From Tetranychus cinnabarinus (lineage: Eukaryota > Arthropoda > Arachnida > Trombidiformes > Tetranychidae), in the NCBI GenBank assembly GCA_022266195.1, contig WHVY01000005.1, forward strand, positions 4,898,001-4,962,000: a stretch of 64,000 bases of DNA, written 5' to 3'. How positions within the stretch are numbered: position 1 is the stretch's first letter; each line of letters opens with the position of its first letter. The notes beneath the pieces are model-generated. The model did no database searches, was not told the origin of the DNA, and worked only from the letters and a program-made list of their open reading frames with translations. Of the stretch, positions 1 to 12,597 are shown piece by piece. The position numbers were made by a program, and so were the translations under genes.

Positions 1-2557
1 TGGTAAACCCTGATCGTTAAGTTTGACTGGATCTAGAGCTAGTTTAATATCTTCCGAATCCAATGTTGACCCAAATGCCGAGATAACTATGTTGGTTTTG
101 ATTTTGATAAATTGATCTTCATTCTCAATCAATGCACCACTTGTTGGATCCAACTCTGTTCGGACAAAAATCATTTCAGTAATTGAATTGTTGGGACCGA
201 GAATAACCTCTCTTGGCGAGCAAAAAGGTATAAATTCACACTTTTCCTGTCGAGCTAATTCCATTTCTTCTGGCACAGCTTTTATATTGGTGAATCCTCT
301 TCGAAATATAACAGTGACACGTCGAGCTCCACACCTAAGTGCTGAAGTGGCACAATCAAAGGCAGTATCACCGGCTCCAAGAATCAATACATTTTTCCCT
401 CTAAAGTCGGGTAATAAAGTCAACTGTTTACAAGAGCAAAGGCCCGGCTTTGAAGCTTCCGAGACTACGGGAAGAAACTGTTTTGATGTATAATAACCCT
501 GAGATGGACCCAAATTGCCAAAAATAGATAATGATTTTGGTTCTGGTAAACCTATTCCAATGAAAAGAACTTTGTATCCATCATTACGAAGCGACTGGCA
601 AGTGAAATCTTTTCCTAAAGATGAATTTGTTCGTATTTCAACTCCCAATTGTGTCAACAAAGATATTTCAAAATTAACAGCATGTAAAGGCAATCGATAT
701 TGAGGAATCTCTGAGCTAGACAATCCACCAACATATTGTTTTGATTCAAATATTGTTAAATCAGTATAACCTAATCGAGCTAAAAAGGTAGCACATGATA
801 TTGATGCCGGTCCACATCCAATTAAACCAATTTTGGTTCCATAGGATTTAGGTGAATGATTGTACGGATAAACATCTTTTGGGGGACGAATCTGTGGGAT
901 CTTCATCAATTTAAAAACCTTGAAGTAAATTGTGGAGGAAGGAAGAAAATATACTGATTAGATAATAACAGAACAATGGAAAAGGATCAAGTTTAATTTA
1001 CCTCGGTGGCAAATTGTTGTAAACCTCCAATATTGATTGGTCCCTCTTCAGTAGCATACAAGTTACATCCACCAACACACAGATCGCTGGTTGGACAAAT
1101 CATCCCACAAGTTAACCCTAAAGGATTATCTGAGAAAATTGCTTTGGCAGCTCCATAATAGTTCTATGGCAGAACAAGAAATAGAAACGAAAAAAGTTCT
1201 ATCAATGGCGTTGAATATTTAATCAAGATTTAGCCAACAAATGATACACCACTTCAGTTGGTCATGTGCTGGGTTTTTGGGTTAATTTGTTGAAAAGAGT
1301 GGAGAAAATCAAGAATTAATCTTGTTTATGCACATGATACATAACAAGATTAAAACAATTTCAAGCGGCCATATTGGAGATGGCGATGAAATGGACCTAA
1401 TGATGCCCACGTCACCAAGAGTTTGGATTCTCTGGTATAAATTACGTAGGAAATGTAAACATTGTTTCAACCTTTCAGTGAATCAGCTTTAATCAAAACC
1501 CAAACAGCTTTTAATACCAGCTAATGATTACCAGCTACCAGATTGAGAAACATTTGGCTTTTTAGGTCCATTGACTATTGAAATCGATCAATTTACCTTA
1601 TTACTGATCATGGTGATGAATGATTTTATATCAATACTTGTAGGACAACTTTTTTGGCAAGGAGCGTCTGCACATTTCAAGCATCTCATTGCTTCCTTTA
1701 AAGCTCCTCGTTCACTCAATGTTGTGTGTTTAATATCATCAAAATTGTTTTCCAAATCAGTGCAGGTCTGAAATAAGATGAAAAAATGATCAGCATCAAA
1801 GTCTAGCTAAAAATAAGATTAAATTAATTCGACTTACCGAACAAGTTTTGTCCTCATTTCGTTTCCAGTGTTTCTTGTTGACTTTTGTCTCAATACTTGG
1901 GATAACATTTGCATGAGCTCGAGTTTTCGGATTCAATTGAAGTAAATTCTGTCAACGAGTGACCAAATAATTCACAATTAAATTTAAAAATGAAAATTGA
2001 AATAGATGAACAAGTTTAAATGATTTAAATTTAAAAATGAAACATGATTATCCTAATCAATATCAATAGCTCTCCCTGACTGCTAATCAATAAGGAGAAG
2101 TCATTGGTAAATGAAACAATTGTTTGACAAATTATCAGATTTTGTAAATGACTTTTCAATTGGTTAGTTTTAATCAAAGGACATGACAAGGAGAAACAAC
2201 CTTGCAACAATTTGATTAATCGTCAATAATAAAGAAAAACAAATGAAATGAAGCAATGATAATCACACAAATGAAGATGACAAAAACAAAAATTAACTGC
2301 CAATCAGATAATAAATCATAGACAGAAGGCAAAAAAAGATGAAGATTAATAAAAGTAAAAATATTTAAAATTACTTCTAATCACAAAAATGAATGTAATA
2401 ATGTAAAAAAAACAAGAAAAACTGACCAATTGTAAGTTACATTAATTTTCCCACAAGAATTGATACAATTAGTTAACATTGCTGAAAAAAAGACACATTA
2501 ATGGTTGTAAATGATTACCTCAATATCAGGTGGATCTCGGCTAAGCTCCAAAGGCAT
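1..2557 (-). CDS. DPYD: Dihydropyrimidine dehydrogenase (NADP+), N-terminal 467 codons, partial at window edge
   Basis: This is the cytosolic enzyme that reduces uracil and thymine with NADPH, the first and rate-limiting step of pyrimidine catabolism. Five exons read on the minus strand: 2557-2519, 1948-1838, 1767-1597, 1163-1002 and 918-1. All have GT-AG introns (570, 70, 433 and 83 nt), all introns are phase 0, and the frame stays open to the edge. The start MPLELSRDPPDIE aligns with the family N-terminus. The Fe-S domain is intact: cysteines at 79, 82, 87, 91, 126, 130, 136 and 140 and glutamine 156 fall at the same numbers as the human cluster ligands. The FAD-binding glycine motif (IGLIGCGPAS) starts near residue 191, followed by GLPEP and a second dinucleotide-binding motif (LILGAGDTAFDCA). 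The flavin/pyrimidine-binding and C-terminal ferredoxin domains lie beyond position 1. No damage is visible, so this should be a working gene. It is tandem with the helicase gene upstream. Confidence 0.97.
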
Positions 2558-3198
2558 TTTTTAAATCAAATTGGGTTACAAGTTGATAGCGAATCAGCAC
2601 AGGTTTAATGATGGATTAACAAATTATGAGCTATTTAGAGAAGAGAATGAGAAAAAAGGAAGAAAAAAATCAACGTAATAATCTGAAATTGGTTAAAATT
2701 GAACCATAATGAAGAGTGTAAATCAAATTAAATGCTGGGAACAAAAAAAAACTAGAAATCCAATCAAGAAGTTGATTGGTTACTGTGGAGATTGATAATT
2801 TGATTTTCCCAAGTGGTACATTAAAATCAATTAAAGAGACAAGATCATTAAGATTGAGCTAGACTAGGTCATGTGCTTAACAATTTAAGCATTTTACTTG
2901 ATCATTATCATGAAAACATCGATTCTTTATCTCTTCTCATTTCAAGTTTCATGGATTTCATCGCGTTCGCTTTTTGATCAGCTCTCAACACAATACTGAA
3001 CACCTTGATCTTCACAGTAATTTCACGCATTAACAATTGCTAATTGTGGTATTTTTGGTTGATAAAAAAAAGGTTGAGAAAGTAAGAGAGAAAGAGAGCT
3101 TTGACATTTGGTGATGTTGACAATGAGAAGATTTGCTGAGTCCGAATAAAGCTTGTAGCATGACAATGAATTTTTTTTTGGAAGTTACAAAGTATTGG

Positions 3199-3204
3199 TT
3201 TATT
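3199..3204 (-). terminator. Candidate poly(A) signal of the DDX6-like gene
   Basis: AATAAA on the minus strand, 720 nt downstream of the helicase stop codon and before the DPYD start. It is chosen only by hexamer and position. In sequence this AT-rich the hexamer is common, so the assignment is tentative. Confidence 0.3.
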
Positions 3205-3778
3205 ACGGCAAAACAATTCTGATAAAGTACAAATAAACCGGAAATTTGGAGGTTTGGGTACTTTGTAACATCCAGGATTTTTTTTGTTGTTGTTGTGACA
3301 GAGATTTAAGGGGACAGAGTACAGATTTGATGGGGTTGTTGATTTGATATCCAAACTAGGCCTTTCAAAAGAAAGTTTTATAACGTTGACGGAGGTTGGG
3401 CGGGTCAGTGTGGGAAATGGGAAGAAAGCCAAGACATTTTTAATGAATTAGACTAACTTTATAGGAAACCGACCGAAATTCGAAGGGAAACAGGACTTGC
3501 CAGAGCCAGACGGGAAAGATTGAGATTTTTTTTATACATATATATATATATCTATAAGGTTGAAAACTAGGAATTGTTTTTTGTGTTTTAAGGTAATCCC
3601 CTAAAGAGTCCAGTGTCATGAAGGTACAACTTCCTGTCAACTGAGCTCCTAAGGAATAGAAATTCTGTTTCCAGGAGCGGGTATGTTGTTTGTTGCTGCT
3701 TGATGTTTTTGTCTGTTGTTAAACAGGAAATCAAATATTCCATAGGATAGAAAAAGAAATGAATACAAATTTTTGCTC

Positions 3779-3890
3779 AAGAGAGAGCAGAAAGAGAGAG
3801 AGAGAGAGAAAGAAAGAGATGGTGAGAAAAGAGATAGAGAGGGACAATGTCAAAGAGAGAAGGTGAAAGAGGGAATAAGGAGATTCTCGA
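3779..3890. repeat. GA-rich simple repeat in presumed helicase 3' UTR
   Basis: A purine-rich tract on the plus strand with an uninterrupted (AG)n run at about 3793-3809, flanked by imperfect GAGA and GAAA units. On the transcribed minus strand it reads as a CT-rich tract starting about 35 nt beyond the helicase stop codon, so it would lie in the 3' UTR. Confidence 0.7.
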
Positions 3891-3923
3891 CCAAAGGATG
3901 ATCGAAAAGAATTTGTAGTTTTT

Positions 3924-5677
3924 TTACTTCGTTTTCGTGGAATTGAAGTCATTCTCTTCGTTTTCAGTGTCTTCCATCTGAAACTCTGGAACATATAAAG
4001 ATTTGTCAATGACTTTGGGGATGGGTTTGATGTCGGTTCCCAGTTCCTGTTCAATTCGGTGAAGATTGAATCGATCTTCGTATGTGATTAAGTTAATAGC
4101 AATACCCATGTGTCCGTATCGTCCCGATCTTCCGATTCTATGTAAATATGTTTCTGCCATTTTAGGAAAATCAAAGTTGATCACCACGTTCACTGCTTGA
4201 ATGTCGATACCACGAGTGAAAAGATCTAAGAAATATTGAAAATAAAATTATTAACCGTGAACTCAGAACGGGTATAGATAGACATACCAGAGCAGACCAG
4301 ATTACGGCAGAGACCGCTTCTAAAGTCATGAAATACTCTATTACGATGAGGTTGAGACATTTTCGCATGAATGTAGTAACATGAATACCCAAGTTCAGCA
4401 ATCTTTTTTGCCAAAAGTTCAACTCTTTGGGTTGAATTACAGAATATGATGGATTGGTTGATCTGTAACTTTGAAAATAAAGTGTTTAGACAATGCACTT
4501 TTTGACGTTCCTGGACAAATGCGTAATATTGAGTTACTCCTTTAAGGGTCAACTCTTCCATAAGATTTAGCTCATATGGATCGTGAAGATGTTTTTTCTG
4601 TGAACAAATAATATCGAGACAATAATTTAGTTATAAATAGGCCAAAATAGGTTTGAAGGTTTTAAATTAAATATAGCACGTTGAGATTTTAGCCTTACCA
4701 TGAAATTTTCCACTGTGAGAGGAAATGTAGCTGAAAACATCAAGATTTGCCTGTCTTTGGGACAATAGGAAATTAACGAGTCCAGCATAGCGTTAAAGTC
4801 TTGCGAAAGTAGCTTGTCAGCTTCGTCCAAAACCAACATTTTACATTTATCCACTTTAGCAACATCTTTGTCAATTAAATCGAGAATACGACCAGGAGTA
4901 GCGATAATGACATGAACTAAAAATTAGCAGCAAAGGCAAGTTAGCTTACATGTGGTATCAGGTGAAGTAAATGAGGTAAGACCCAACTAACCTTTTTCAT
5001 AGATTCTCATAATATCTTCTTTAAGATTTGTACCACCAGTGGTAACCATAACTCGACAATTTATATATTTTGCAAGTTCAATGCAAATTTGACTTGTTTG
5101 TAAGGCCAATTCACGGGTTGGCACAATGATTAACGCTTGTATGTGATCAAGAGAAGCATCAATCCTTTGCAGAATGGGGATGATATAAGCACCCGTTTTA
5201 CCTGTTCCATTTTTAGCCCGAGCCAACATATCACGACCAAGAAGTGCCATTGGAATAGCTGCTTCTTGAATGGGTGAGGGTTTATCCCAACCCTTTTCAA
5301 AGATGCCCATGAGGAGCTCACGTTTTAAACAAAATTCGTCAAATTCATTGCCCTTAGTGGCAGTAACATCGCTAGTCCTTTTTCTCAAGTCCTTAGGTGG
5401 GATCTTAAGGCTTGATTTCCAGTCATCTGCAGAAGTGTCCCTAATGAAGAATATAAAAATAGAGAGAAAAGAGAAAGAGACAAAAAAAAGTTGAGTTTCA
5501 AGCTAGACTCCTTAGAAACAAGAGTATAAACCGATGAAGGGCGAACAACAGCAAGAACAATATTCAATTGATCACAGAAAATCAAACAGCCTGATGATGA
5601 TACGATGAAACAAAAGGTGCTTACCTTAAGCCACCATTCTCTTTGGGACCTCTTGGAGCCTCTTTAACAGTTTGCAT
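3924..5677 (-). CDS. DDX6: DEAD-box RNA helicase DDX6 / Me31B, complete, 443 aa
   Basis: This ATP-dependent RNA helicase of P-bodies and germ granules represses translation and promotes decapping together with 4E-T, PATL1 and EDC3-type partners. Five exons on the minus strand: 5677-5625, 5440-4992, 4916-4699, 4597-4288 and 4225-3924. All introns are GT-AG (184, 75, 101 and 62 nt), and the summed length is 444 codons including the stop. Motifs in order: Q-motif region (GWDKPSPIQ, about 68-76), Walker A AKNGTGKT (93-100), PTRELA (125-130), TPGR (174-177), DEAD (198-201), SAT (229-231), then in RecA domain 2 ARKKI-like LLAKKI, TRGID (347-351) and HRIGRSGR (372-379). The DDX6-specific stretches EELTLKGVTQYYAFV and INQSIIFCNS separate it from eIF4A. 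Length is close to fly Me31B, with a short N-terminus and an acidic C-terminal tail (EDTENEENDF). One mild change is S at residue 343 where family members usually have T before DLFTRG. Appears fully functional. Confidence 0.98.
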
Positions 5678-6185
5678 TATATATTAAACCAAGCAAATGA
5701 ACAGAATAGATGAAAAGAAGAAAAAACGTTTTTTTTGTCACTTAAACACAGTTGAGTTAAATGTATAGAGTTGAAAGATTGTGTTAAAGATTAAAATGAT
5801 GTTCACTGATGAGAGAGGAGGTGATTAAACAGAAATCAATTCTTAAATTATATAATTTTAAATATATTTATATATATTGTTATTTTGCGAAAACAGATTA
5901 AAGTTGAAATCTAGACACAGAGCAAGAAGAAAATAGAGAGACAGAGAGAAAGAGAGACAGAAACAAAAAAAGAGATTAACACACACAGAGTGAGAGCGAA
6001 AGAGAGTAAAATCAAAAGCAGACAGTAAACAGGGAGGACAAATGGCGGAAGAAAGGGAAGAAAGAAGAAAGGAGGAGACAGAAAAAGGAGAGAAAGGAAA
6101 GAAAGGAAAGAAAGAAAGGAAAGACAGAAAGACTTCTACAGTATATTTCTTAGTTCAGACAGAGTTAGTGTTAGAGCAATAGAGC
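5678..6185 (-). promoter_or_regulatory. Upstream flank of the DDX6-like gene, purine-rich
   Basis: This is the flank upstream of the helicase ATG. From about 5925 to 6130 the plus strand is almost all purine, with repeated AGAGA, GAAAG and AGACAG units, so the transcribed strand carries a long CT-rich tract that probably forms the 5' UTR or core promoter. GAGA-type tracts are common at constitutively open arthropod promoters. I see no clear TATA box, and the transcription start cannot be placed from sequence alone. Confidence 0.45.
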
Positions 6186-9100
6186 TTGCTGTTAAGCTTT
6201 TTAGTTTTATATACAGCATCAGTAAATCTTTCCCCATTTCATATCCCTGTTCCTAAACCAATAACAACATCTATCGTTTCATGCTTTTCCCACTTCAGAG
6301 TTTTCCCCTTTCAGGGAACATATTTTCATTTTCAAACGTTTCATTGTTACAATAGTCATAAAAAATGGATTCTAATTAAATTTGAAGCAATTAGCATTTC
6401 TTTTTGATAAATTGTTGTCACAAAATTGTACAAAATGCCAACATTTGTTTACTTTTTTTTCAACTTGAATCGGTTAAAACCTGAAATTTAAGGTAAACTT
6501 ATGAATTGTTGCCCTTTACCTTGCAGATTATCATTGTATAATTATTCAGGTTATTTACCCTGTTAATCTCACGTTGCTAATTGTATTGTCATCGGTTGCG
6601 TTGAATTAAATTAATCTAGATTAATCTAAATTGATTAAACAAGAATGTAAATTTTAATGACTAACGGTAACTAAAGATGACGCCACTTAATTCATTGAGA
6701 TTGGGTTGTGTTTTGATGACAAAAAAAAGCAAAAATAATGTTGAGAGTTTTTTGTTTGAATCTGAGTCAGATAACATGAATGTAGCATGAAAGTGAATTG
6801 AATACCAATCGTTAGTTGTTAACCAAGTGTCAACCTAAGTCAACACTGTCAAGTCAACTTTTAATGATTATTTTAATTATAACATTTTCCATGTTAAAAG
6901 ATGAATTGATTAATTGTTACATTTAGCTTTTTTTCCCTCTTTCTTCGTCTTAACGTGATTTTACACTTGTGCCCCTTAAACGACCATCTTTGTTTCTTCT
7001 TCTCATCAATTTTTCGTTATTTTCATGTTAAATTGTTGTAATTTAAAATTAACCATTCGCATTTTCTAATTGTTTAATTAGTTAACAATCAGTTTACTCG
7101 TTTCTCCAACCAATTTGGCCTTTAAAGTGAAATAAACTCTACAATTTTCACATTTTATCTACTCTTGAAACAAAAGGACAACCAAAAGGATTAATCTTTA
7201 AATTTAATTTTTTTTATTCAAGTGTCTCATCTCATCCTTTTTTGTCAACATTAATTACCAACCAAAGACTTATTGACTCAATTCTTACCACCTTCAGGTA
7301 AATCAACTTTTCTTAATACAAGTGTTTTTTTGTTAAAATAACGCCAAGAGTGTTGCATTTTAAAAATGAGAAACTAACCAGAAATAGCTAAAGATTAGCA
7401 TATTTTAAGGCTTTGACTAGATAACCTAAATTGTTGCCAGTTAACTGGTCATTTTTAATTCTATAGACAGTTTAATCTGCTTAGAAGACTATTTTTTTCT
7501 CTGTAAGTGTAACACTCTAAGTTTTTTTTTCTTGTTTTCTGTAACTTGCTTTGTAACAATTTATCAATCACTCTCATTGTGACCTAACGATTTAAGGTAA
7601 AGACAGTTTAGTCTGTTATTTACATAGGAAAGTCATTAAAGGATTAGATACAGCATTGTGATTACATTTAGTTTGAGGTAAACAATTTCTTGAGACAATT
7701 TCCTATCGTTAAATGAAAAGAATAGAACAATATGATTACCCTTGAAATTTTCATTTCATGCGAGTTTCATCATTCTCTCTTTACTTCCAATGAAATAAGG
7801 TAATGTGTTGATAAACTGGCAGCAAAATTTAACCATTTTTGTTGATTACTTTCATTATTATTAATAATGAAACAGAAAGTGAGAACAGTGAAACAAGAAA
7901 AAAAGACCTTTATTTACTCAACAAATATAGTGTAACAATTTATTACCATTACTATCACATTTATTGTTATTATCAAATTATGCTGATTATTTTTCCTCTG
8001 ATTTTTATTTCAGTTAACTCCAAAAAGGAATCAAGAATCACCAAAAGCAAACCAAAAGAGGAACCAAAAGAGGAACCCAGCAAAAAAAGAAGGAGGAAAA
8101 GGTTGAAACGTGAAAGAAGAGGAAAGGTTTCGATAAACAAAAGACGATCAAAGGAGAGTCAAAAAGCCGTTAAATTACAGTTTTTACAATAAAAATAGGG
8201 AAACAAAGTAAATAAAAATATTCAAAGGTGATTTACTTACCCAAAGCATCAATTAATTGTGGACAATAACAATCATCAACCTTCTGTAGTTGAATTCCCT
8301 CGATAAAGATCATTTCTGTCATCCATTATCACCTCAACTCATCATCTTTCAACTCATTCTCATTCTTCTCATCATCATTCTCATCATCCCAAAGGATAGT
8401 GAGAGTAAGAATCTTTATTTAATCATTATCAAGTCCAATGTAATAAGTCACCGGAATAATAAATGGGAACAGAAAGAAGGAAAAGCAAAAAAAAGCCTCA
8501 CAACGAAAAAGGAAAAAAAAGCAAATTCCAATTCTTACAATTCTCAACATTTTCATTGTTTCTCGAGAAAAAGGAATAAGAAAAGAGGAGAAAAAGCGAA
8601 AATATAATGACTTCAATCATTTAATGAGTTAATATTGAATTGTAACGAAAATTCATTGGAATGTTAAACAGTTATTTACTTTAACTATTGATTCGTTTGT
8701 ATATTGTCAACTTCACCAGCTTCTTTTATCCCTCCAATGGAAACATTTGAAATGAGATTTTTCAAGATTACCTTAGTCAAAGTTTCAAGCAACTCGGAGT
8801 CTTCACTATTTGAAACAAGTTATCTCACTTTCATCCAGTAATCATAATTTTTACAAGCAAAAGAAACGTCAATATTACATAGAGAAATAATTATTTCAAG
8901 TGATCAAATTTTGCTGAACAAAAGAAACGTCGAAAGAAATATTCTTCCCTGAGAAACCTTTTTCATCCTTCCCTGTTAATCTCATCATTTTCATTGTAAC
9001 AATAATTTTACAGAGGCTTAATACAATATCTAACATAATTTAATACAATTGGTTGACATTGATACATAACAAAGATATCAATTATCCTTCCCAAGGGTCA

Positions 9101-12100
9101 ACTTGAAATGAAAGTCAGCTAATAAGAAATGAAATGAAGAGGCGAAAAATTGAGCAAAAACAAGAAAAGCCTTTTAACATGATAATAAACATGAAAATTT
9201 GCTGAAAAGGGAAAAGCTGTTGAAATGAAAATTAGAAACTCTGAATTAATAAATTTCCTAAAACTCAACTTTCAAGCTAAAAACATTCAACATTTGGCAG
9301 AAATGAATTCATCTCTTCATTAATCAATCTCAATATTAACATGAAAATAATCAACTTTATTGATTACTTTTCATTGACTTTCAATTTATCAAAAGCAAGC
9401 CATTTGTTTCAATTTAAAGCCAAAAATTCATCTTGCTCTTTGATCAAGAAACTATCATTTTATTATTTACTGAAAATTATGTTCAACTTGAACTAATTTC
9501 ATCTTTCATGGTTTACATGAGTTTTATCATCAGCCATTATTTAGTTTATATCTTTCGTTCAATTTCAAAGTTTATCTTCCCCTGAAAATGGAAAAAGTTT
9601 ATTCTTTAAACAAATATTCAATAATTTTATTTCCAACTGAATAGACTTAATCAAGTTACTTTATTAATTATTAGTTATTGCCATCATTTGATATAAATCA
9701 AATAAAAGAGTAAATAAATTGAACGAAGAAAAAAAAATGAAAAATGATTTTCGAATTGAATAATTTGATTAAAAAGACTCGAAATTTCATGTCAACATCT
9801 TATTCAGTCTTCAATCAACAATTAATTGGCAAATGTTTAGTTTGGAAGAAAAGGATTTTTTTCATTTTCTCAACAATTTCTGAATCTGAAGCGACAATGA
9901 AATTCCTCTTGGAACAATGTTCAGTTTGAATAATTTTTCGATCTCTTTTCAGTCTTTTTGTTGAACATTTTTGTTCCATTGCTGTCGAAAGGTCATTTCA
10001 TGAAATGACGAAAATTGTGAACCTTTTTCTTCCTGTTTAGCCCTCAACTCTTTACTACCTTTTCAAGTTTATTTTGATCGCCTTGAAAAGGAATGAAAAC
10101 TTTTCAAGAATTTGTTTCCTACCTTTAATAAGAATAGTTGAAGATGAGAAAATATCATTTTGTTGGAAAAATATTTTTCTTCTCATAACAATTGAATGCT
10201 GGGAAAAAGCAAAGAATAAGATGTGAATTGAATTGAATGAAAGGAGAAGAAGAAAAGAAAAGTTCAATTTAAAGTTGAAATGGAAACAAATTATGACAGA
10301 TCAATGAGCGAATTTCATATTTTCAGGTTTTCCATGTTTTTCTTTGTGTCACTTTTATCACTCATTAAATTAATTATTTATTGAATTTTCAGTTGAAGTG
10401 TTTATTGAATTAGTTTTTACTGTTATTTCATTGAAACTTTGATTTCAATATTTTATTGAAATAAAATTGTTTCCAAAGAAAAGATTGAAAAGTCAATTTC
10501 ATTTTCATCAACATTTCCATGGTGAATCAGCTTGTTATCAGATAAATTGTTAATGAAATTTGTTGAGGTTAAGATTTGATTCTCATGATTATTAATAGAT
10601 TAACTTCAATTATTCACTCGGCTCTGTTCAGTGAAACAATGAAACTTTGAAACAATTCAACTTGAAAATCTCCAAACTCTGAAATATTGAACTTTATCAT
10701 TTCATCTTTCATTTTGCTCTTCCAACCTGTTTAACATTCAATTTACCAAACTTCAACCAATGAATCTTTTTTCTTCTTGTTTCATTTGCAAATGAGTTGA
10801 TGAATTTTAATTGAAAATTATGAGTTGAGTATGAAATGCTGTTGATACAATGGTACATTTGCAGGTTAATCAATCATGAATAATGAATTCATTGGACAAT
10901 TGTTCATAATCGTAATCCTGTTTAATCGGATTGAAGCTGATTAATCTGACATTCCTTGAAAGTGACAACTAATACTTGGTAATGCACTAAAAGAGCAACT
11001 AATAATGGTAAATTAATAGTCTTGTAATTATCATAATAACATGCAAAAAAGAGTTTTTTTTTCAGGGAAAAAGGAAAAAAGTTGAAGATGCAAAAAAGAT
11101 GAGGAAAAAATGTGACACCAAATAAGTCTGATAATATATTTGTTGAGCTTTCACACAAATCATTCATTACAAAGAGACTGATGATGATGAAGATGAAAAT
11201 GAAGTGAAAGTCTCTTTTTTTTCATCTTCTTCTTCCTCTCTTCATCTTTACTTTCATGTTTATCTGTCCCTTTACTGACCACAAGTTGCAACTCCTTTGA
11301 CAATTGGTTAAGAGAGATTGAATGGCTGAATGTCAGTCTGGTTAAGCTGAAAGATGAATCCCTGTTGTGGTTAACTGTGTTTCCGGTTTCCAGGGAAATA
11401 AGATGATCAAGATGGGAATGATGGTCAAGATGGAAACAAATGGACAGAAAGAGAAAAAACAAAGTCCACTAAATGTACTGAAACATGTTAACAATGTACT
11501 CTCGTCTGATTGACTAATATATTAACTGGTAAAAATAAGGTAAAATGTAATTAAAGACTTGAGTAATGATGAGTTGGTATGGAGCGAGAAAGTGGATTAA
11601 AGGGAAAAGAGTATTCATTCATCTTCATCATTCTTCTCACAATTGCTATTTAACCCGATTATCATGATTACACATTGATTATGTTGATTGTTCAGATCAA
11701 CTTGACCAACTTTCATCAATAATCTGCTCCAAGGTAAAAGGTCGTCTCATCATTGACTCGTTTCAAGTACAAAATGTTTTTTTCCCTTTCCGCTCTTTTC
11801 ATTCCCTGTTTATCCCATTAACTTTGATGGAATCGTTTTTTGTTTAAACATTTTTACAACCTTTATCAAATGTTTCATGGTTCTTGTCATTATGAATAAT
11901 TGAACATTGAATGATGAGTTAGTCAAGTTCACTAGCATCAGATTAACTTATGGATTAATTCTGATTTCAGCATTAATCAACATAATCTTGATTCAAGTTG
12001 AACTGATCTATCGAGCGACTTAGTAAATCAGGAAAAAGAGTGACTATCAGTGGTGATTCACAGTTCCTTTTTATGGATTTAAAGAATCTTGAATTGAAAA

Positions 12101-12101
12101 A
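6186..12101. other. Gene-poor AT-rich sequence, no supported gene
   Basis: About 5.9 kb of AT-rich sequence. Open frames here are short, low in complexity (K/R-, S- or F/L-rich) and lack the codon pattern of the real exons in the window. A purine-rich stretch at 8030-8190 encodes a Lys/Glu/Arg-rich run with a 12-bp near-tandem duplication (AAAGAGGAACC units), and a second Lys-rich frame lies at 8290-8607. Both look compositional. I see no tRNA, rRNA or recognisable small RNA. Confidence 0.5.
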
Positions 12102-12597
12102 ATGATTAATTTTTCGGATAAAGATAGAGCTTTTTTGATTGAGCATTATTTTCACAATAATTGTGATATAAGTGCGTCAATACAAGCATCAGCAACCTAT
12201 TCTCATGAAAAACCACCTCGGAATGAATCATAGCAACGAGTGAGTGCAAAATCGCAATTTTTGGTGTTTTTTTATTTTTTGCAGGGTGGATAGATGAATG
12301 AAATGTTTGTGATGCAAAATGAGCTAGAGTCGTCGTCCAAAAACTGCAAGAACCCCTGAAAATATTCATGCGGCTAAAGAAGTAGTCGAGGAAAACCCAA
12401 AAATTTCAGGCAATAAATTAGCTCAAATTGTTGGCCCTTCTACACGCTCTGCTGGGGTCATTTTGAAGGGTGATTTAGGACTGAAGTCGTATAAGATCCA
12501 GAACAAACAACAACATAAGCTATTCATTTTATTTGCTGGTTGTAATGTTTTAATGAAAGGGATGATTTTTCTGCTTCGAACCTCAGATCCATGCTGA
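12102..12597 (+). mobile_element. Decayed Tc1/mariner-type transposase fragment (DNA-binding region)
   Basis: A broken relic of the helix-turn-helix region of a Tc1/mariner-superfamily transposase. The first piece (12102-12233, 43 codons, ending in TAG) begins MINFSDKDRAFLIEHYF, like the N-terminal HTH of these elements. After a degraded stretch and a frame change, the frame beginning at 12328 runs 89 codons to the TGA at 12595. It shows the family's linker and second HTH: RRPKTARTPENI, then EENPKISGNKLAQIVG, then LKGDLGLKSYKIQ, which corresponds to the widespread 'LK-DL-LKPYKIQ' signature. The catalytic DDE/D domain that should follow is not recognisable. Stops and frame changes make it non-functional. 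I did not identify terminal inverted repeats or a target-site duplication. Confidence 0.72.

Larger units (their letters stand above)
2558..3923. other. Intergenic: DPYD 5' flank and probable helicase 3' UTR
   Basis: No coding sequence is supported here. Both neighbours are transcribed leftward, so the right part should be the 3' UTR of the DDX6-like gene and the left part the promoter and 5' UTR of DPYD. A minus-strand AATAAA lies at 3204-3199, about 720 nt past the helicase stop, and is a candidate poly(A) signal. A short TA repeat (3533-3551) and a GA-rich tract (about 3779-3890) fall in the presumed 3' UTR. The open frames at 3040-3432 and 3440-3640 on the minus strand look like chance and resemble no family I know. 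Confidence 0.6.

Noticed and set aside
3040..3640. Minus-strand frames of 130 and 66 codons between DPYD and the helicase gene
   Set aside because: They lie in the presumed helicase 3' UTR, resemble no protein family and have no coding-like pattern.
7839..8192. 117-codon frame ending in a Lys/Arg-rich, basic tail
   Set aside because: The tail comes from a purine-rich tract with a 12-bp tandem duplication, and the first part is Tyr/Ile-rich chance sequence.
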